Source: an uncultured Clostridia bacterium
GTDB lineage: Bacteria; Bacillota; Clostridia; Oscillospirales; Acutalibacteraceae
Reading direction: 5' to 3'
Assembly: GCA_944376265.1 (NCBI GenBank)
Contig: CALWCD010000022.1
Span: 1 to 32,978, forward strand
DNA length: 32,978 nt
Within the stretch, counting starts at the first letter, position 1; each line of letters begins with the position of its first letter. Below, one piece after another: positions 1 to 12,966 of this stretch. A program made the position numbers and the translations under genes. Below the pieces are notes generated by a model, which saw only the letters and a program-made list of their open reading frames with translations, had not been told where the DNA came from and made no database searches.

Positions 1-347
1 TCCAGGGTGCCGCGGATGATGTGATACCGCACGCCGGGCAGGTCGCGCACACGGCCGCCGCGGATCATCACCACGCTGTGCTCCTGCAGGTTGTGCCCCA
101 CGCCGGGGATATAGGCCGTGACTTCAATCCCGTTGGAAAGCCGGACTCTGGCGATCTTCCGCAGAGCGGAGTTAGGCTTCTTGGGGGTCTGGGTCTTCAC
201 GGTCGTGCACACACCGCGCTTTTGGGGGGAGTCCTGGTCAATGGCGGTTCTCTTCTTGGAGTTCCAGCCCTTGAGCAGGGCAGGCGCTTTGCTCTTCTTT
301 TCCGCAACGGAACGGCCGTTGTGGATCAGCTGATTAAAGGTTGGCAT
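1..347 (-). CDS. rpsL: 30S ribosomal protein S12, C-terminal end beyond the window
   Basis: Ribosomal protein S12 of the small-subunit decoding centre. The reading frame starts at ATG 345-347 (MPTFNQLI...) and runs off the window after 115 complete codons, ending in RGTL, so roughly the last 20-25 residues are missing. The S12 hallmarks are visible: the [11 protein letters not shown] segment, the site of classical streptomycin-resistance changes (the Lys in KKPN is unmodified), and the [11 protein letters not shown] and [11 protein letters not shown] segments. A near-perfect Shine-Dalgarno AAGGAGGTG lies 5 nt before the start. It is the first gene of the expected str operon (rpsL-rpsG-fusA), whose other members would lie left of the window. 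It follows rpoC but has its own promoter and a structured leader. Confidence 0.97.
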   Translation of the reverse strand, partial: MPTFNQLIHNGRSVAEKKSKAPALLKGWNSKKRTAIDQDSPQKRGVCTTVKTQTPKKPNSALRKIARVRLSNGIEVTAYIPGVGHNLQEHSVVMIRGGRVRDLPGVRYHIIRGTL

Positions 348-547
348 ATTGCACCTCCTTACAAAAAATGTTTTTTCTATGTGCTGGCTTTCGCCTTGGC
401 ACCCACGTTATCCGGCGGTTTTTCCAGAAAACAGGAAGCGCCCCGGCGGTTCTGCCGGAGCGCGGTTTCCCATTTTTACTAGAATCTATCTCTCTTTTCC
501 CCCATCCTTTGGAGGAAAAGAGCAGAAACTACCTGAAAACCGCTCAG
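348..547 (-). promoter_or_regulatory. Structured 5' leader of rpsL (candidate cis-regulatory RNA)
   Basis: About 200 nt lie between the predicted rpsL start of transcription (near 547) and the start codon. Read on the minus strand they hold: a 9-bp hairpin (CTCTTTTCC at 522-514 with GGAAAAGAG at 500-492); a GC-rich terminator-like hairpin (470-434); a second copy of its 3' arm (GCCGGA, 416-411) that could pair with the 5' arm instead; a GGC-GAAA-GCC tetraloop hairpin extended by GTGC/GCAC near 383-405; and an A6/T6 pairing just before the Shine-Dalgarno. The arrangement suggests attenuation or ribosomal-protein feedback. I do not recognise it as a named leader family, and the pairings were found by eye. 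Confidence 0.45.
434..470 (-). terminator. GC-rich terminator-like hairpin between rpoC and rpsL
   Basis: On the minus strand: GGAA, then GCGC-T-CCGGC, loop AGAACC, GCCGG-G-GCGC, TTCC, followed by a broken T tract (TGTTTTCT). It can end rpoBC transcription, but it also lies downstream of the rpsL promoter and so could act as an attenuator. The U tract is imperfect. Confidence 0.55.
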
Positions 548-553
548 TTATTT

Positions 554-583
554 ATTATAGCACTTGGTTTTCAGATTTGTCAA
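554..583 (-). promoter_or_regulatory. Sigma-A promoter of rpsL
   Basis: Minus strand: consensus -35 TTGACA (583-578), an 18-bp spacer and consensus -10 TATAAT (559-554). It lies about 44 bp beyond the rpoC stop codon and points into rpsL. Confidence 0.85.
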
Positions 584-626
584 GGGATTTCCTGCTTTTT
601 CGAGACTTCCCACTGGCGGGAAACGA

Positions 627-4316
<3,690 letters not shown>

Positions 4317-4334
4317 ATCTGTGTTTCTCCCTTC

Positions 4335-7300
4335 TTAAATCAAATCGTCGTCGTCACCGCTGCCGAAGTCGAAATCGTCGTCCTCATAGCCGTCGTCCTC
4401 ATCCTCCAGCAGGGGCTCGCCGTCGGCGTCTTCCATGGAATACCCGTCCAGATCGTCGGCCACGTTCTGTTCGTCGAACACGCCGTCGTCATGGTGGAAG
4501 CCCATATCGTCATCGTCGTCGAAGTTCTGTTTCAGGTCGATCTCCTGGTTGTCCTTATCCAGCACCTTCACATCCAGGCCCAAGGACTGGAGTTCCTTAA
4601 TGAGCACCTTGAAGGACTCGGGGATGCCGGGCTTGGGAATGTTCTGGCCCTTGACGATAGCCTCGTAGGTCTTGACACGGCCCACCACGTCGTCGGACTT
4701 GACCGTGAGGATCTCCTGCAGGGTGTAGGCAGCGCCGTAGGCCTCCAGGGCCCACACTTCCATTTCGCCGAAACGCTGGCCGCCGAACTGGGCCTTGCCG
4801 CCCAGAGGCTGCTGGGTGACCAAGGAGTAGGGGCCGGTGGAACGGGCGTGGATCTTATCATCCACCAGGTGGTGGAGCTTCAGGTAGTACATGTAGCCCA
4901 CCGTGACAGGGTTGTCAAAATACTCGCCGGTGCGGCCGTCCCGCAGCCAGAACTTGCCGTCCTCATGGAGGCCGCCCATACGGAAGGCCTCCCGGATGTC
5001 GGCTTCGTGAGCGCCGTCGAACACGGGGGTCATAATCTTCCAGCCCAGGGTCTTGGCGGCCATGCCCAGATGGACCTCCAGCACCTGACCGATGTTCATA
5101 CGGGAAGGCACGCCCAGGGGGTTGAGCACAATGTCCAGGGGAGTGCCGTCGGGCAGGAAGGGCATCTCCTCTTCCGGCAGAATCCGGGACACAACACCCT
5201 TGTTGCCGTGGCGGCCGGCCATCTTGTCGCCCACGGAGATCTTCCGCTTCTGGGCAATGTAGCAGCGCACCACTTTGTTGACGCCGGGAGACAGCTCGTC
5301 GTGGCTGTTCTCTCTGGTGAACACCTTCACGTCCACCACCACGCCGTACTCGCCATGGGGCACCCGGAGGGAGGTGTCACGGACTTCCCGGGCCTTCTCG
5401 CCGAAGATGGCCCGCAGCAGCCGCTCTTCCGCAGTGAGCTCCGTCTCGCCCTTGGGGGTGACCTTGCCCACCAGGATGTCACCGGCACGGACGTCGGCGC
5501 CCACCCGGATGATGCCCCGGTCGTCCAGGTCCTTCAAAAGCTCCTCGTTCACGTTGGGGATGTCGCGGGTAATCTCTTCCGGCCCCAGCTTGGTGTCACG
5601 GGCCTCGATCTCGTACTCCTCAATGTGGATGGAGGTATACACGTCGTTGCGCACGATCTTCTCGTTGAGCAGAACAGCGTCCTCGTAGTTGTAGCCTTCC
5701 CAGGTCATAAAGCCGATAAGGGCGTTTTTGCCCAGACTGATCTCGCCGTTCTTGATGGCGGGGCCGTCGGCGATGACATCGTCCTTCTCCACACGGTCGC
5801 CCACGCTGACCACAGGCACCTGGTTGATGCAGGTGCTCTGGTTGGAGCGCATGAACTTGATGATCTCGTAGTCGTCGATGTCGCCGTTATCCGCGGTGAC
5901 CCGCACCAGGTTGGCGCTGACGGACTTCACCACGCCGGCCCGCTTAGCCAGCACGCACACGCCGGAGTCCACGCCGGCCTTGTATTCCATACCGGTACCC
6001 ACAATGGGGCTCTCGGTGCGCAGCAGCGGCACAGCCTGCTTCTGCATGTTGGAGCCCATCAGGGCGCGGTTGGCGTCGTCGTTCTCCAGGAAGGGGATCA
6101 TGGCCGTGGCCACGGAAACCACCATACGGGGAGAGATATCCATATAGTCGGCCTTGGAGGCGGGCACTTCCACAAACTCGTCCTTGTGACGGCCCACCAC
6201 CTTGCTGTTGATGAAATGGCCTTCCTCGTCCAGGGGCTCGTTGGCCTGAGCCACAATGAATTCGTCCTCCATGTCGGCGGTCATGTAGACCACTTCCTTG
6301 GTGACGCGGCCGGTCTCCTTGTCCACCTTCCGGTAGGGGGCCTCAATAAAGCCGTACTCGTTGATCCGGGCAAAGGTGGCCAGGTAGGAAATCAGACCGA
6401 TGTTGGGACCTTCGGGAGTCTCAATGGGGCACATGCGGCCGTAATGGGTGTAGTGCACGTCACGGACTTCGAAGGAGGCGCGGTCACGGGACAGGCCGCC
6501 GGGGCCCAGAGCGGACAGACGCCGCTTGTGGGTCAGCTCGGACAGGGGGTTGGTCTGGTCCATGAACTGGGACAGAGGCGAGGAGCCGAAGAACTCCTTG
6601 ATGGCCGCCACCACAGGCCGGATGTTGATCAGGCTGTGGGGGGTGAGGGTCTCCAGGTCCTGAGCCTGCAGGGTCATCCGCTCCCGAATGACACGCTCCA
6701 AACGGGAGAAGCCGATGCGGAACTGGTTCTGGAGCAGTTCGCCCACGGAACGGATGCGCCGGTTGCCCAGGTGGTCGATGTCGTCGGTGGTGCCCAGGCC
6801 CACGGCCAGGCAGTTCATATAGTTGATGGAGGCGAAAATGTCGTCCACCGTAATGTGGTTGGGGATCAAATCCGCATAGCGGGCACGGAGCGCATCCTTC
6901 AGCTCCTCCTGGCTCTGGGCGGACTCCAGAATCTCGGAGAGCACCCGGTAGCACACACGCTCGTTGATGCCACACTCGGCCTTGGCGTCGAAATCCACAT
7001 ACTTCTGGATGTCCACCATGCCGTTGGAAATGATCTTCACTTCTTTGTCGTTGAGGGTGACCACGGCCTCCATCACGCCGGCGTCGTCCATGGCGTCGGC
7101 CATTTCCTTGGTGACGGTGGTACCGGCGTCGGCCATCAGCTCACCGGTGGTGGGGTTGGCCACGGGACGGGCCAGCACCTGGCCTACCAGGCGGCCTTCC
7201 AGGCGCAGCTTCTTGTTGTACTTGTAACGGCCCACACGGGACAGGTCGTACCGGCGGGGGTCGAAGAACAGGCCGTGGATGTGAGCCTGGGCGCTCTCAA

Positions 7301-8045
7301 TGGTGGGAGGCTCGCTGGGGCGCAGCTTGCGGTAGATCTCGAACAGCGCCTCTTCCATGGTTTTACAGGTATCTTTCTCGATGGTGGCGCGCATCCTATC
7401 GTCATCGCCGAAGAACTCCAGAATTTCCGTGTCGGTGCCAAGGCCCAGGCAGCGGATAAACACAGTGATGGGGATCTTCCGGTTTTTGTCGATGCGCACG
7501 TAGAACACATCGTTCACGTCGTTTTCATACTCCAGCCAGGCGCCCCGGTTGGGGATGATGGTGGAGGAAAACAGCTCTTTGCCAGAGCGGTCGTAGTCCA
7601 TCTTGAAGTACACGCCGGGGGAACGCACCAACTGAGAGACAATCACTCGCTCGGCGCCGTTGATGACAAAGGTGCCGCTGGGAGTCATCAGGGGGAAGTC
7701 GCCCATGAACACCTCGGACTCCTTGATCTCCCCGGTCTCCTTGTTCAGCAGCCGCGCGGTCACCCGAAGGGCCGCCGCGTAAGTGGCATCTCGCTCCTTG
7801 CACTCGGACACGCTGTAATTGGGCTTATCGTCAAGCTTGTAGTCCACAAAATCGAGCACCAGATTGTTGTTGAAGTCCGTAATGCCCGAAACGTCCTTAA
7901 AAACCTCTTTCAGACCTTCCGTAAGGAACCACTCGTACGAGTTTTTCTGGATCTCAATGAGGTTTGGCATTTTCAAGACTTCCTCGATCTTGCCAAAGCT
8001 CATTCGAGTATTCTTGCCCAATTGAACCGGTTTTACATTCACCAT
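4335..8045 (-). CDS. rpoB: DNA-directed RNA polymerase subunit beta
   Basis: Beta subunit of RNA polymerase, 1236 aa from the start chosen here ([17 protein letters not shown]...), which matches family N-termini. The frame stays open for another 48 codons upstream, but that part lacks a ribosome site and family similarity. The rifampicin pocket is intact: Q493, D496, H506 and S511 correspond to E. coli Q513, D516, H526 and S531, so rifampicin sensitivity is expected (inference). The [13 protein letters not shown] and [12 protein letters not shown] segments are present. The C-terminus is a run of Asp/Glu, as in beta'. The Shine-Dalgarno is poor: GGAG lies about 12 nt from the ATG. rplJ-rplL, which precede rpoB in most bacteria, are not upstream. 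Confidence 0.97.
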   Translation of the reverse strand: MVNVKPVQLGKNTRMSFGKIEEVLKMPNLIEIQKNSYEWFLTEGLKEVFKDVSGITDFNNNLVLDFVDYKLDDKPNYSVSECKERDATYAAALRVTARLLNKETGEIKESEVFMGDFPLMTPSGTFVINGAERVIVSQLVRSPGVYFKMDYDRSGKELFSSTIIPNRGAWLEYENDVNDVFYVRIDKNRKIPITVFIRCLGLGTDTEILEFFGDDDRMRATIEKDTCKTMEEALFEIYRKLRPSEPPTIESAQAHIHGLFFDPRRYDLSRVGRYKYNKKLRLEGRLVGQVLARPVANPTTGELMADAGTTVTKEMADAMDDAGVMEAVVTLNDKEVKIISNGMVDIQKYVDFDAKAECGINERVCYRVLSEILESAQSQEELKDALRARYADLIPNHITVDDIFASINYMNCLAVGLGTTDDIDHLGNRRIRSVGELLQNQFRIGFSRLERVIRERMTLQAQDLETLTPHSLINIRPVVAAIKEFFGSSPLSQFMDQTNPLSELTHKRRLSALGPGGLSRDRASFEVRDVHYTHYGRMCPIETPEGPNIGLISYLATFARINEYGFIEAPYRKVDKETGRVTKEVVYMTADMEDEFIVAQANEPLDEEGHFINSKVVGRHKDEFVEVPASKADYMDISPRMVVSVATAMIPFLENDDANRALMGSNMQKQAVPLLRTESPIVGTGMEYKAGVDSGVCVLAKRAGVVKSVSANLVRVTADNGDIDDYEIIKFMRSNQSTCINQVPVVSVGDRVEKDDVIADGPAIKNGEISLGKNALIGFMTWEGYNYEDAVLLNEKIVRNDVYTSIHIEEYEIEARDTKLGPEEITRDIPNVNEELLKDLDDRGIIRVGADVRAGDILVGKVTPKGETELTAEERLLRAIFGEKAREVRDTSLRVPHGEYGVVVDVKVFTRENSHDELSPGVNKVVRCYIAQKRKISVGDKMAGRHGNKGVVSRILPEEEMPFLPDGTPLDIVLNPLGVPSRMNIGQVLEVHLGMAAKTLGWKIMTPVFDGAHEADIREAFRMGGLHEDGKFWLRDGRTGEYFDNPVTVGYMYYLKLHHLVDDKIHARSTGPYSLVTQQPLGGKAQFGGQRFGEMEVWALEAYGAAYTLQEILTVKSDDVVGRVKTYEAIVKGQNIPKPGIPESFKVLIKELQSLGLDVKVLDKDNQEIDLKQNFDDDDDMGFHHDDGVFDEQNVADDLDGYSMEDADGEPLLEDEDDGYEDDDFDFGSGDDDDLI

Positions 8046-8241
8046 TTGGTTCAGCCACTCCAATCCTTTTAGTTTTGAATTGCCCACGGCCCCGCCGTTG
8101 CCGGCAGCCGCTTCCCAACTTCCAGGGAAAGAGCATTTTCCACAAAAAATCACATTTTTACATTCTGCACTTGATTCTTTACGAACCATGTGCTATACTT
8201 TAAAAAATGCTTTTGGGATACTCCTACCCATGATGATGCAG
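8046..8241 (-). promoter_or_regulatory. Leader of the rpoBC transcript
   Basis: About 195 nt between the predicted transcription start (near 8241) and the rpoB ATG. On the minus strand it holds a short GGGTA/TATCCC hairpin near the 5' end and a GCCG-GCAA-CGGC tetraloop hairpin about 55 nt before the start codon. It also contains the in-frame 48-codon extension with a CxxC pair. No known leader family is recognised, and function is unproven. Together with the promoter and the terminators that follow the Rrf2 gene, it fills the gene-free stretch 8046-8364. Confidence 0.4.
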
Positions 8242-8247
8242 TATATT

Positions 8248-8276
8248 AGTATAATGCAACTCTTTTCCTTTGTCAA
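8248..8276 (-). promoter_or_regulatory. Sigma-A promoter of rpoBC
   Basis: Minus strand: -35 TTGACA (8276-8271), a 17-bp spacer and -10 TATACT (8253-8248). It lies downstream of the Rrf2 terminator, so rpoBC is transcribed independently here. Confidence 0.85.
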
Positions 8277-8327
8277 GTGGCTTTTGTAAAGTTTTCCGCC
8301 TTTGGGGCGGATTTTTTCTTTAAAAAA

Positions 8328-8357
8328 GGACCTCTCCCCGTTTCTGGGGAAAGGTCC
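8328..8357. terminator. Bidirectional terminator after the Rrf2 gene
   Basis: Stem GGACC-(T/C-rich)-CCCC with GGGG-(A-rich)-GGTCC, flanked by T7 on the plus strand and T6 on the minus strand. It begins within 10 nt of the Rrf2 stop codon. A second small hairpin, CCGCC-CCAAA-GGCGG on the minus strand, follows at about 8296-8310. It insulates rpoBC from the upstream gene. Confidence 0.85.
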
Positions 8358-8364
8358 CGTTTTT

Positions 8365-8799
8365 TTATGTTGTCTCTCCCCCGTCCCCGTTACCGCAGGA
8401 ACAGGGCGTTTGGGCGCAGATCATGGCAAAGGTGTAGGAATCCAGCTCCCGCCGCACATCCTGAGAGATCTTCTCGTAAATGGTGTGCAGGCGGCAGTGC
8501 TCCCGGCCGCAGCTGTACTCCTCCTTCTGGCAGCGGCTGAGCATGTAAGGGCCCTCCACCAGCTCAATCACCTGCCGGAGGGTGATCTCCTCCGGAGGTT
8601 TGGCCAGAGTGTACCCGCCCTTCGCCCCTTTGAAAGAGCAGACAAAGCCCTCCGCCACCAGCTCCCGCAGGATCTTCAGGGAGAACCGCAGGGGGATCTG
8701 GGTTTCCTCCGAGATGCGGCGGGCGTCCCGGCGCTCCGGGTGCTTGGTCAGGTATTCCACGATCCGAACCGCGTAATCCGCCTCCAATGTCATTACCAT
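8365..8799 (-). CDS. Rrf2-family transcriptional regulator with cysteine cluster
   Basis: 144-aa Rrf2-family protein. Residues 1-75 form the winged helix (EADYAVRIVEYL; LRFSLKILRELVAEGFV; the wing signature KGAKGGYTLA). A cysteine cluster follows, C90-X6-C97-X4-C102, where IscR/NsrR/RsrR relatives hold an iron-sulfur cluster. C54, C128, C133 and C135 are additional. An Fe-S or redox-sensing regulator is likely, but its ligand and targets cannot be read from the sequence; no isc/suf operon is adjacent. The start is ATG 8799 with GGAG 11 nt upstream; the ATG two codons later is the alternative. It lies between rpoD and rpoB, and no separate promoter is obvious, so it may be read from the dgt-dnaG-rpoD transcript. 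Confidence 0.9.
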   Translation of the reverse strand: MVMTLEADYAVRIVEYLTKHPERRDARRISEETQIPLRFSLKILRELVAEGFVCSFKGAKGGYTLAKPPEEITLRQVIELVEGPYMLSRCQKEEYSCGREHCRLHTIYEKISQDVRRELDSYTFAMICAQTPCSCGNGDGGETT

Positions 8800-8824
8800 A
8801 GCATTCCAAACTCCACTGTTTTAA

Positions 8825-8843
8825 GGACGGCGTCCTGCCGCCC
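8825..8843 (-). terminator. Weak hairpin after rpoD
   Basis: Minus strand GGGCGGC-AGGAC-GCCGTCC followed by TTAAAAC. The 7-bp stem includes one G-U pair and the T tract is poor, so it may only partly separate rpoD from the Rrf2 gene. Confidence 0.4.
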
Positions 8844-8871
8844 GGTGCCTTTCTTCGTACCCGGGACCAAC

Positions 8872-9966
8872 TCAGTCCAGGAAGTCCTTCAGCTTCTTGC
8901 TGCGGCTGGGATGGCGCAGCTTCCGCAGGGCTTTCGCCTCGATCTGCCGAATGCGCTCTCGGGTGACGTTAAACTCCTTGCCCACCTCTTCCAGGGTGCG
9001 GGTGCGGCCGTCCTCCAGGCCGAAGCGCAGGCGCAGCACCTTCTCCTCACGGGGAGTGAGAGAGTCCAGCACGCTGCTGAGAGTCTCCTTGAGCAAGGTG
9101 TGGGAGGCGGCGTCCGCCGGGGCGGGGGCGTCGTCATCGGGGATGAAGTCGCCCAGATGGCTGTCCTCCTCCTCGCCGATAGGGGTCTCCAGGGACACGG
9201 GCTCCTGGGCTACCCGCATGATCTCCCGCACCTTTTCCACGGGCATATCCAGCTCCTCGGCGATCTCCTCGGCGCTGGGCTCCCGGCCGTTGGCGTGGAG
9301 CAGCTGAGAGGAGACCTTCTTCACCTTGTTGATGGTCTCCACCATGTGCACGGGAATGCGGATGGTCCGGGCCTGGTCGGCAATGGCCCGGGTGATGGCC
9401 TGACGGATCCACCAGGTGGCATAGGTGGAGAACTTGAATCCCTTGGTGTAGTCGAACTTCTCCACAGCTTTAATCAGACCCAGGTTGCCTTCCTGGATCA
9501 GGTCCAAAAACTGCATGCCCCGGCCCAGGTAGCGCTTGGCAATGCTCACCACCAGACGGAGGTTGGCTTCCGACAGGCGCTTTTTGGCGGCGTCGTCCCC
9601 GTTGGAGATCCGCACAGCCAGGTCGATCTCCTCTTCCGGCGTGAGCAGGGGCACCCGGCCGATCTCCTTCAGGTAGACCTTCACCGGGTCGTCGATGGAC
9701 ACGCCGTCGGTGCCCAGGCCCGGCTCCAGGGAGTCGATCCCCTCGGCTTTCACCAGCTCCTCATCGTCGATGGTGATGTCGTCAAAGTCCTCCACAATCT
9801 CCACGCCCTGGGACTCCAGGGTGTCGTAGAATTTCTCGATCTGCTCCGGGTCGAAATCCAGTTCGCCCAAAGCGTCCAGAATCTCCTTGGTGCTCAGCTG
9901 GCCCTTGCTCTTGCCCAGTTCCAGAAGATCCTTGATCACGGTCCGCTTATCCGGTTGTGCCGCCAT
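8872..9966 (-). CDS. rpoD: RNA polymerase primary sigma factor (sigma-70/SigA)
   Basis: Housekeeping sigma factor, 364 aa, close to B. subtilis SigA (371). Domains in order: region 1.1 (acidic, residues 1-85), region 1.2 ([17 protein letters not shown]), regions 2.1-2.4 ending in [17 protein letters not shown], region 3, and the region 4.2 helix-turn-helix ([22 protein letters not shown]). ATG 9966 is preferred because AAGGA lies about 12 nt upstream; the ATG at 9978 directly abuts that site. It ends the dgt-dnaG-rpoD cluster. The many TTGACA/TATAAT promoters in this window are what this factor should recognise. Confidence 0.96.
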   Translation of the reverse strand: MAAQPDKRTVIKDLLELGKSKGQLSTKEILDALGELDFDPEQIEKFYDTLESQGVEIVEDFDDITIDDEELVKAEGIDSLEPGLGTDGVSIDDPVKVYLKEIGRVPLLTPEEEIDLAVRISNGDDAAKKRLSEANLRLVVSIAKRYLGRGMQFLDLIQEGNLGLIKAVEKFDYTKGFKFSTYATWWIRQAITRAIADQARTIRIPVHMVETINKVKKVSSQLLHANGREPSAEEIAEELDMPVEKVREIMRVAQEPVSLETPIGEEEDSHLGDFIPDDDAPAPADAASHTLLKETLSSVLDSLTPREEKVLRLRFGLEDGRTRTLEEVGKEFNVTRERIRQIEAKALRKLRHPSRSKKLKDFLD

Positions 9967-10011
9967 AGTCTTAACCATTCCTTTCTTGTCTAGCGCCCTG
10001 TCTAATTTCCC

Positions 10012-11772
10012 TTATTTTCGGCGTTTCAATTCTTCCAAATATCGTTTCAGGTCGTCGTGAGAAGCCTCCCGGATCTTCTCCGGGTCGGAAAATCCCCCTT
10101 CGTCCTGGATGATCCTGCAATATTCCTCCACGTCCTCCCAGGCGGGGGGCACCTCCCGGCGCTCCGCCAGCACCCGTGTCAGCTCGGAGAGCTCCTCGGA
10201 GCTCAGCTCCCCTGCCAGGTCCGACAGCGTGATCTCGCCGTGATTAGTCTTGCCCAGCAGAAGGGCATATACTCTGCGCCCCCAGGGGGTGACCCACTTT
10301 TCCGGAGGCAGACGCTCTTCCAGCAGCCGAATCTTGTCCTGGTGCCGGAACAGGTAGCAGAGGATTCCCTCCTCCGCCAACGCGGCCCGCATGTGGCGTT
10401 TCTTGTCCGGGTTGGCCACCGTTCGGGCTGCCACCACCTCTCCCTGGGCTTTCAGCTCTTCCTTTTTCCGCTGCTTCCCCTGGATGGCAGCGGCCCGTCT
10501 GGCCGAGGCCAGGATGCTCTCCTTCCCCACGCCGGTCTCTTCCGCCAGCTTCCCGGCATACACGTCTCGCTCGATGCTGTCCCGAATGGGGGCCAGCACC
10601 TGGACCACCGCCTCCTGAAGATACCGCTTTTTCCCGTCCTCCGTGGAAAGGTCGTACTTGTCCCGGGTGACGCTCAGCCGGTACTCCGTGTCGTTGCCGC
10701 TCTCCTGGATCAGCTTTTTGAACCGGAGGGGGCCGTCCTGGGGGTCTGCCCGGAAGAACTCGTCCGGGTCTTTTCCTCCCGGCACGGTGATGACCCGCAC
10801 CAGAAGCCCGGCGTTTTTCAAAATGGGGATGGCGCGCTGGGTCGCCCGCCTGCCCGCCTCGTCGGAGTCGTAGCAGATCACCGCCTCGTCTGCGTACCGG
10901 CGGATAACTCTGGCCTGCTCCTCCGTCAGCGACGTCCCCAGGGAGGCGATGGCGTTGGTGAAGCCCGCCCGGTGCAGGGCGATCACATCCATATAGCCCT
11001 CCGCCAGGATCAGCTGCCGGGAGCCGGAGTCCTTGGCGAAATTCATGGCGAACAGGCCGCTGCTCTTGTGGTACACGGGGGTGTCGGAGGTGTTCAGGTA
11101 CTTGGGCTTCTCGTCGGTGAGGATCCGCCCGCCGAAGGCCACCACGTTCCCCCGCAGGTCGAAGATGGGGAACATCACCCGGCCCCGGTACCGGTCGTAG
11201 AGATTGCCCTTTTGGGAGCGCCGCACCATGTCGGACTGGAGCAGCTCCTCCTGGGAAAAGCCCAGCTTTTTCAGGTGGTTCACCAGGGCGAACCCGCTGT
11301 CCGGAGCGTACCCCAGGCCAAAGTGGCGGATGGTCTTAGGGTCCAGACCCCGGCGCTTCAAATAGTCCAGCCCGGGCTTTCCCTCCGGGGTGGAAAGGAC
11401 CCCGAAAAAGAACCTGCCCGACTCCCGGTTGATTTCCAGAATCCTGGTGCGCAGCCGGGACATGCTCAGGTCGGCTCCCTCTTCGGGAAGGGCCATCCCC
11501 GCCCGCTGGGCCAGGAACTTCACCGCCTCGGCAAAGTCCAGGTTCTCCACGCCCATGATGAAGGAGATAATGTCCCCGCCCTTGTTGCACCCGAAGCAGT
11601 AAAAGGAATTGTTTTCCGGGTACACACAGAAGGAGGGGGTCTTTTCGTTGTGGAAGGGGCACAGGCCCACCAGGTTTTTCCCCCGCCTGCGCAAGTTTAC
11701 ATAAGATGGAGCGATATCCTCAATCCGGCTCCGCTCTCCCAGTTCCCGCAGGAATTCCGGGGGAAACGCCAT
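10012..11772 (-). CDS. dnaG: DNA primase
   Basis: Primase that makes RNA primers at the replication fork, 586 aa, a normal length. The N-terminal CHC2 zinc finger has C38, H41, C59 and C62. The TOPRIM catalytic domain shows EGYMD (E258, D262) and DSDEAG (D302, D304). The C-terminal 150 residues match the helicase-binding region. ATG 11772 has GGAGGG at good spacing. It sits between dgt and rpoD, the macromolecular-synthesis arrangement of many Clostridia, with short gaps and no terminator, so co-transcription with both is expected. Confidence 0.97.
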   Translation of the reverse strand: MAFPPEFLRELGERSRIEDIAPSYVNLRRRGKNLVGLCPFHNEKTPSFCVYPENNSFYCFGCNKGGDIISFIMGVENLDFAEAVKFLAQRAGMALPEEGADLSMSRLRTRILEINRESGRFFFGVLSTPEGKPGLDYLKRRGLDPKTIRHFGLGYAPDSGFALVNHLKKLGFSQEELLQSDMVRRSQKGNLYDRYRGRVMFPIFDLRGNVVAFGGRILTDEKPKYLNTSDTPVYHKSSGLFAMNFAKDSGSRQLILAEGYMDVIALHRAGFTNAIASLGTSLTEEQARVIRRYADEAVICYDSDEAGRRATQRAIPILKNAGLLVRVITVPGGKDPDEFFRADPQDGPLRFKKLIQESGNDTEYRLSVTRDKYDLSTEDGKKRYLQEAVVQVLAPIRDSIERDVYAGKLAEETGVGKESILASARRAAAIQGKQRKKEELKAQGEVVAARTVANPDKKRHMRAALAEEGILCYLFRHQDKIRLLEERLPPEKWVTPWGRRVYALLLGKTNHGEITLSDLAGELSSEELSELTRVLAERREVPPAWEDVEEYCRIIQDEGGFSDPEKIREASHDDLKRYLEELKRRK

Positions 11773-11819
11773 GGTTCCAATCCCTCCTTTTCACACTGGG
11801 GCCTTCAGGCCCGCCCAGT

Positions 11820-12827
11820 TCAAGTTCCAATTCCCAAATTCCAGGCTTTGGGGATGAACAGTTCCTGATAACACGCCACCGCGTAGTGGTCCGTCATGCC
11901 GGCCACGTAGTCGCAGGAGGCGGTGTCCTCCCCTTCCTCCTCTGCGATCCGCTTCATGTAATCCGGCAGGTTGTCCGGGTTGCGGAAATGGAGGAACAAA
12001 CTCTGGATAATGTGGGGCACCTTCCGCTCCTCCTTTTTGGCGTACTCGTTCAGGTACACCGCCTGGTACATGAAGTCGCTCAGCTCCTCGTAGGCACGGT
12101 AGGTGACCGGGTCCATCTGAATGTCCCCCTCCCGGCTGCTCTCCACCACGGAACGGATCAGCGCGGTGATGCGCTTTGTCTTGGAGTTGCCCAGCACCTG
12201 GGTGATGGACTGGGGAATGTCCTCCTCCCGGAGCACCCCAGCCCGGATGGCGTCGTCAATGTCGTGGTTCATGTAGGCGATCTTGTCCGCCCAGCGGATC
12301 ACCCGGCCCTCGGCGGTCTCCGCCTCCAGGCCCGTGGTGTGGCACAGGACGCCGTTGCGCACCTCGTATGTAAGGTTCAGGCCCTGGCCGTCCTTTTCCA
12401 GCCGCTCCACCACCCGAACGCTCTGCTCGTAGTGGCGGAACCCGTGGGGCAGCAGGGCGTTCAACGCCCGTTCCCCCGCGTGGCCGAAGGGGGTGTGTCC
12501 CAGGTCGTGGGCCAAAGCCACCGCCTCGGTCAGGTCCTCGTTAAGGCGCAGCGCCCTGGCAATGGTCCGGGCAATCTGAGACACCTCCAGGGTGTGAGTC
12601 AGCCGGGTGCGGTAGTGGTCCCCTTCCGGAGAGAGGAACACTTGAGTCTTGTGCTTCAGGCGGCGAAACGACTTGCAGTGAATGATCCTGTCCCTGTCCC
12701 GCTGGTAGGGGGTGCGCATCTCGCACTCCTCCTCGGGACGCTGACGGCCTTTCGTCTCTTCGGAAAACGCGGCGTACGGGGCCAGAATTTCCCGTTCCAG
12801 TTGTTGGGTCTGCTCTCGGATGGTCAT
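11820..12827 (-). CDS. dgt: HD-domain dGTP triphosphohydrolase-like protein
   Basis: 335-aa HD-superfamily hydrolase of the deoxyguanosine triphosphate triphosphohydrolase-like family, which removes tripolyphosphate from dNTPs and so trims the dNTP pool. The metal site is seen as RLTHTLEV (H78) and LAHDLGHTPFGH (H107, D108). It is much shorter than E. coli Dgt (505 aa) and fits the short dGTPase-like subfamily found beside dnaG in Clostridia. ATG 12827 has GGA/AAAGGG purines upstream; an overlapping ATG 5 nt earlier is out of frame and meets a stop after two codons. No convincing promoter was found in the 139-bp gap upstream. Exact substrate preference is not readable. Confidence 0.92.
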   Translation of the reverse strand: MTIREQTQQLEREILAPYAAFSEETKGRQRPEEECEMRTPYQRDRDRIIHCKSFRRLKHKTQVFLSPEGDHYRTRLTHTLEVSQIARTIARALRLNEDLTEAVALAHDLGHTPFGHAGERALNALLPHGFRHYEQSVRVVERLEKDGQGLNLTYEVRNGVLCHTTGLEAETAEGRVIRWADKIAYMNHDIDDAIRAGVLREEDIPQSITQVLGNSKTKRITALIRSVVESSREGDIQMDPVTYRAYEELSDFMYQAVYLNEYAKKEERKVPHIIQSLFLHFRNPDNLPDYMKRIAEEEGEDTASCDYVAGMTDHYAVACYQELFIPKAWNLGIGT

Positions 12828-12966
12828 ACCATTTCCACACCCTTTCCTTATGCGGTTGTCCCAGTTGTTTCTCGGTCCTCCTCTTAAAAAGCCACAACAG
12901 CTTCTGTTACTATATACGCATATCCCGAGAAAAATACTTGTCCCGGAAGGAAAAATTTTTGAAAAA

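Noticed and set aside
8046-8189. In-frame N-terminal extension of rpoB (48 codons)
   Set aside because: No ribosome binding site at its ATG and no similarity to beta N-termini; it lies in the transcribed leader. Kept only as a curiosity in the findings.
12541-12897. Upstream open frame overlapping the 5' end of dgt
   Set aside because: It is in another frame, has no recognisable domain, and its product is an out-of-frame reading of dgt. The GGAGGA near 12885 has no suitable start codon at proper spacing.
12828-12966. Promoter for dgt in the AT-rich segment around 12905-12930
   Set aside because: TATAGT/TATATA occurs, but no -35 element is found at acceptable spacing on the minus strand, so no promoter is called.
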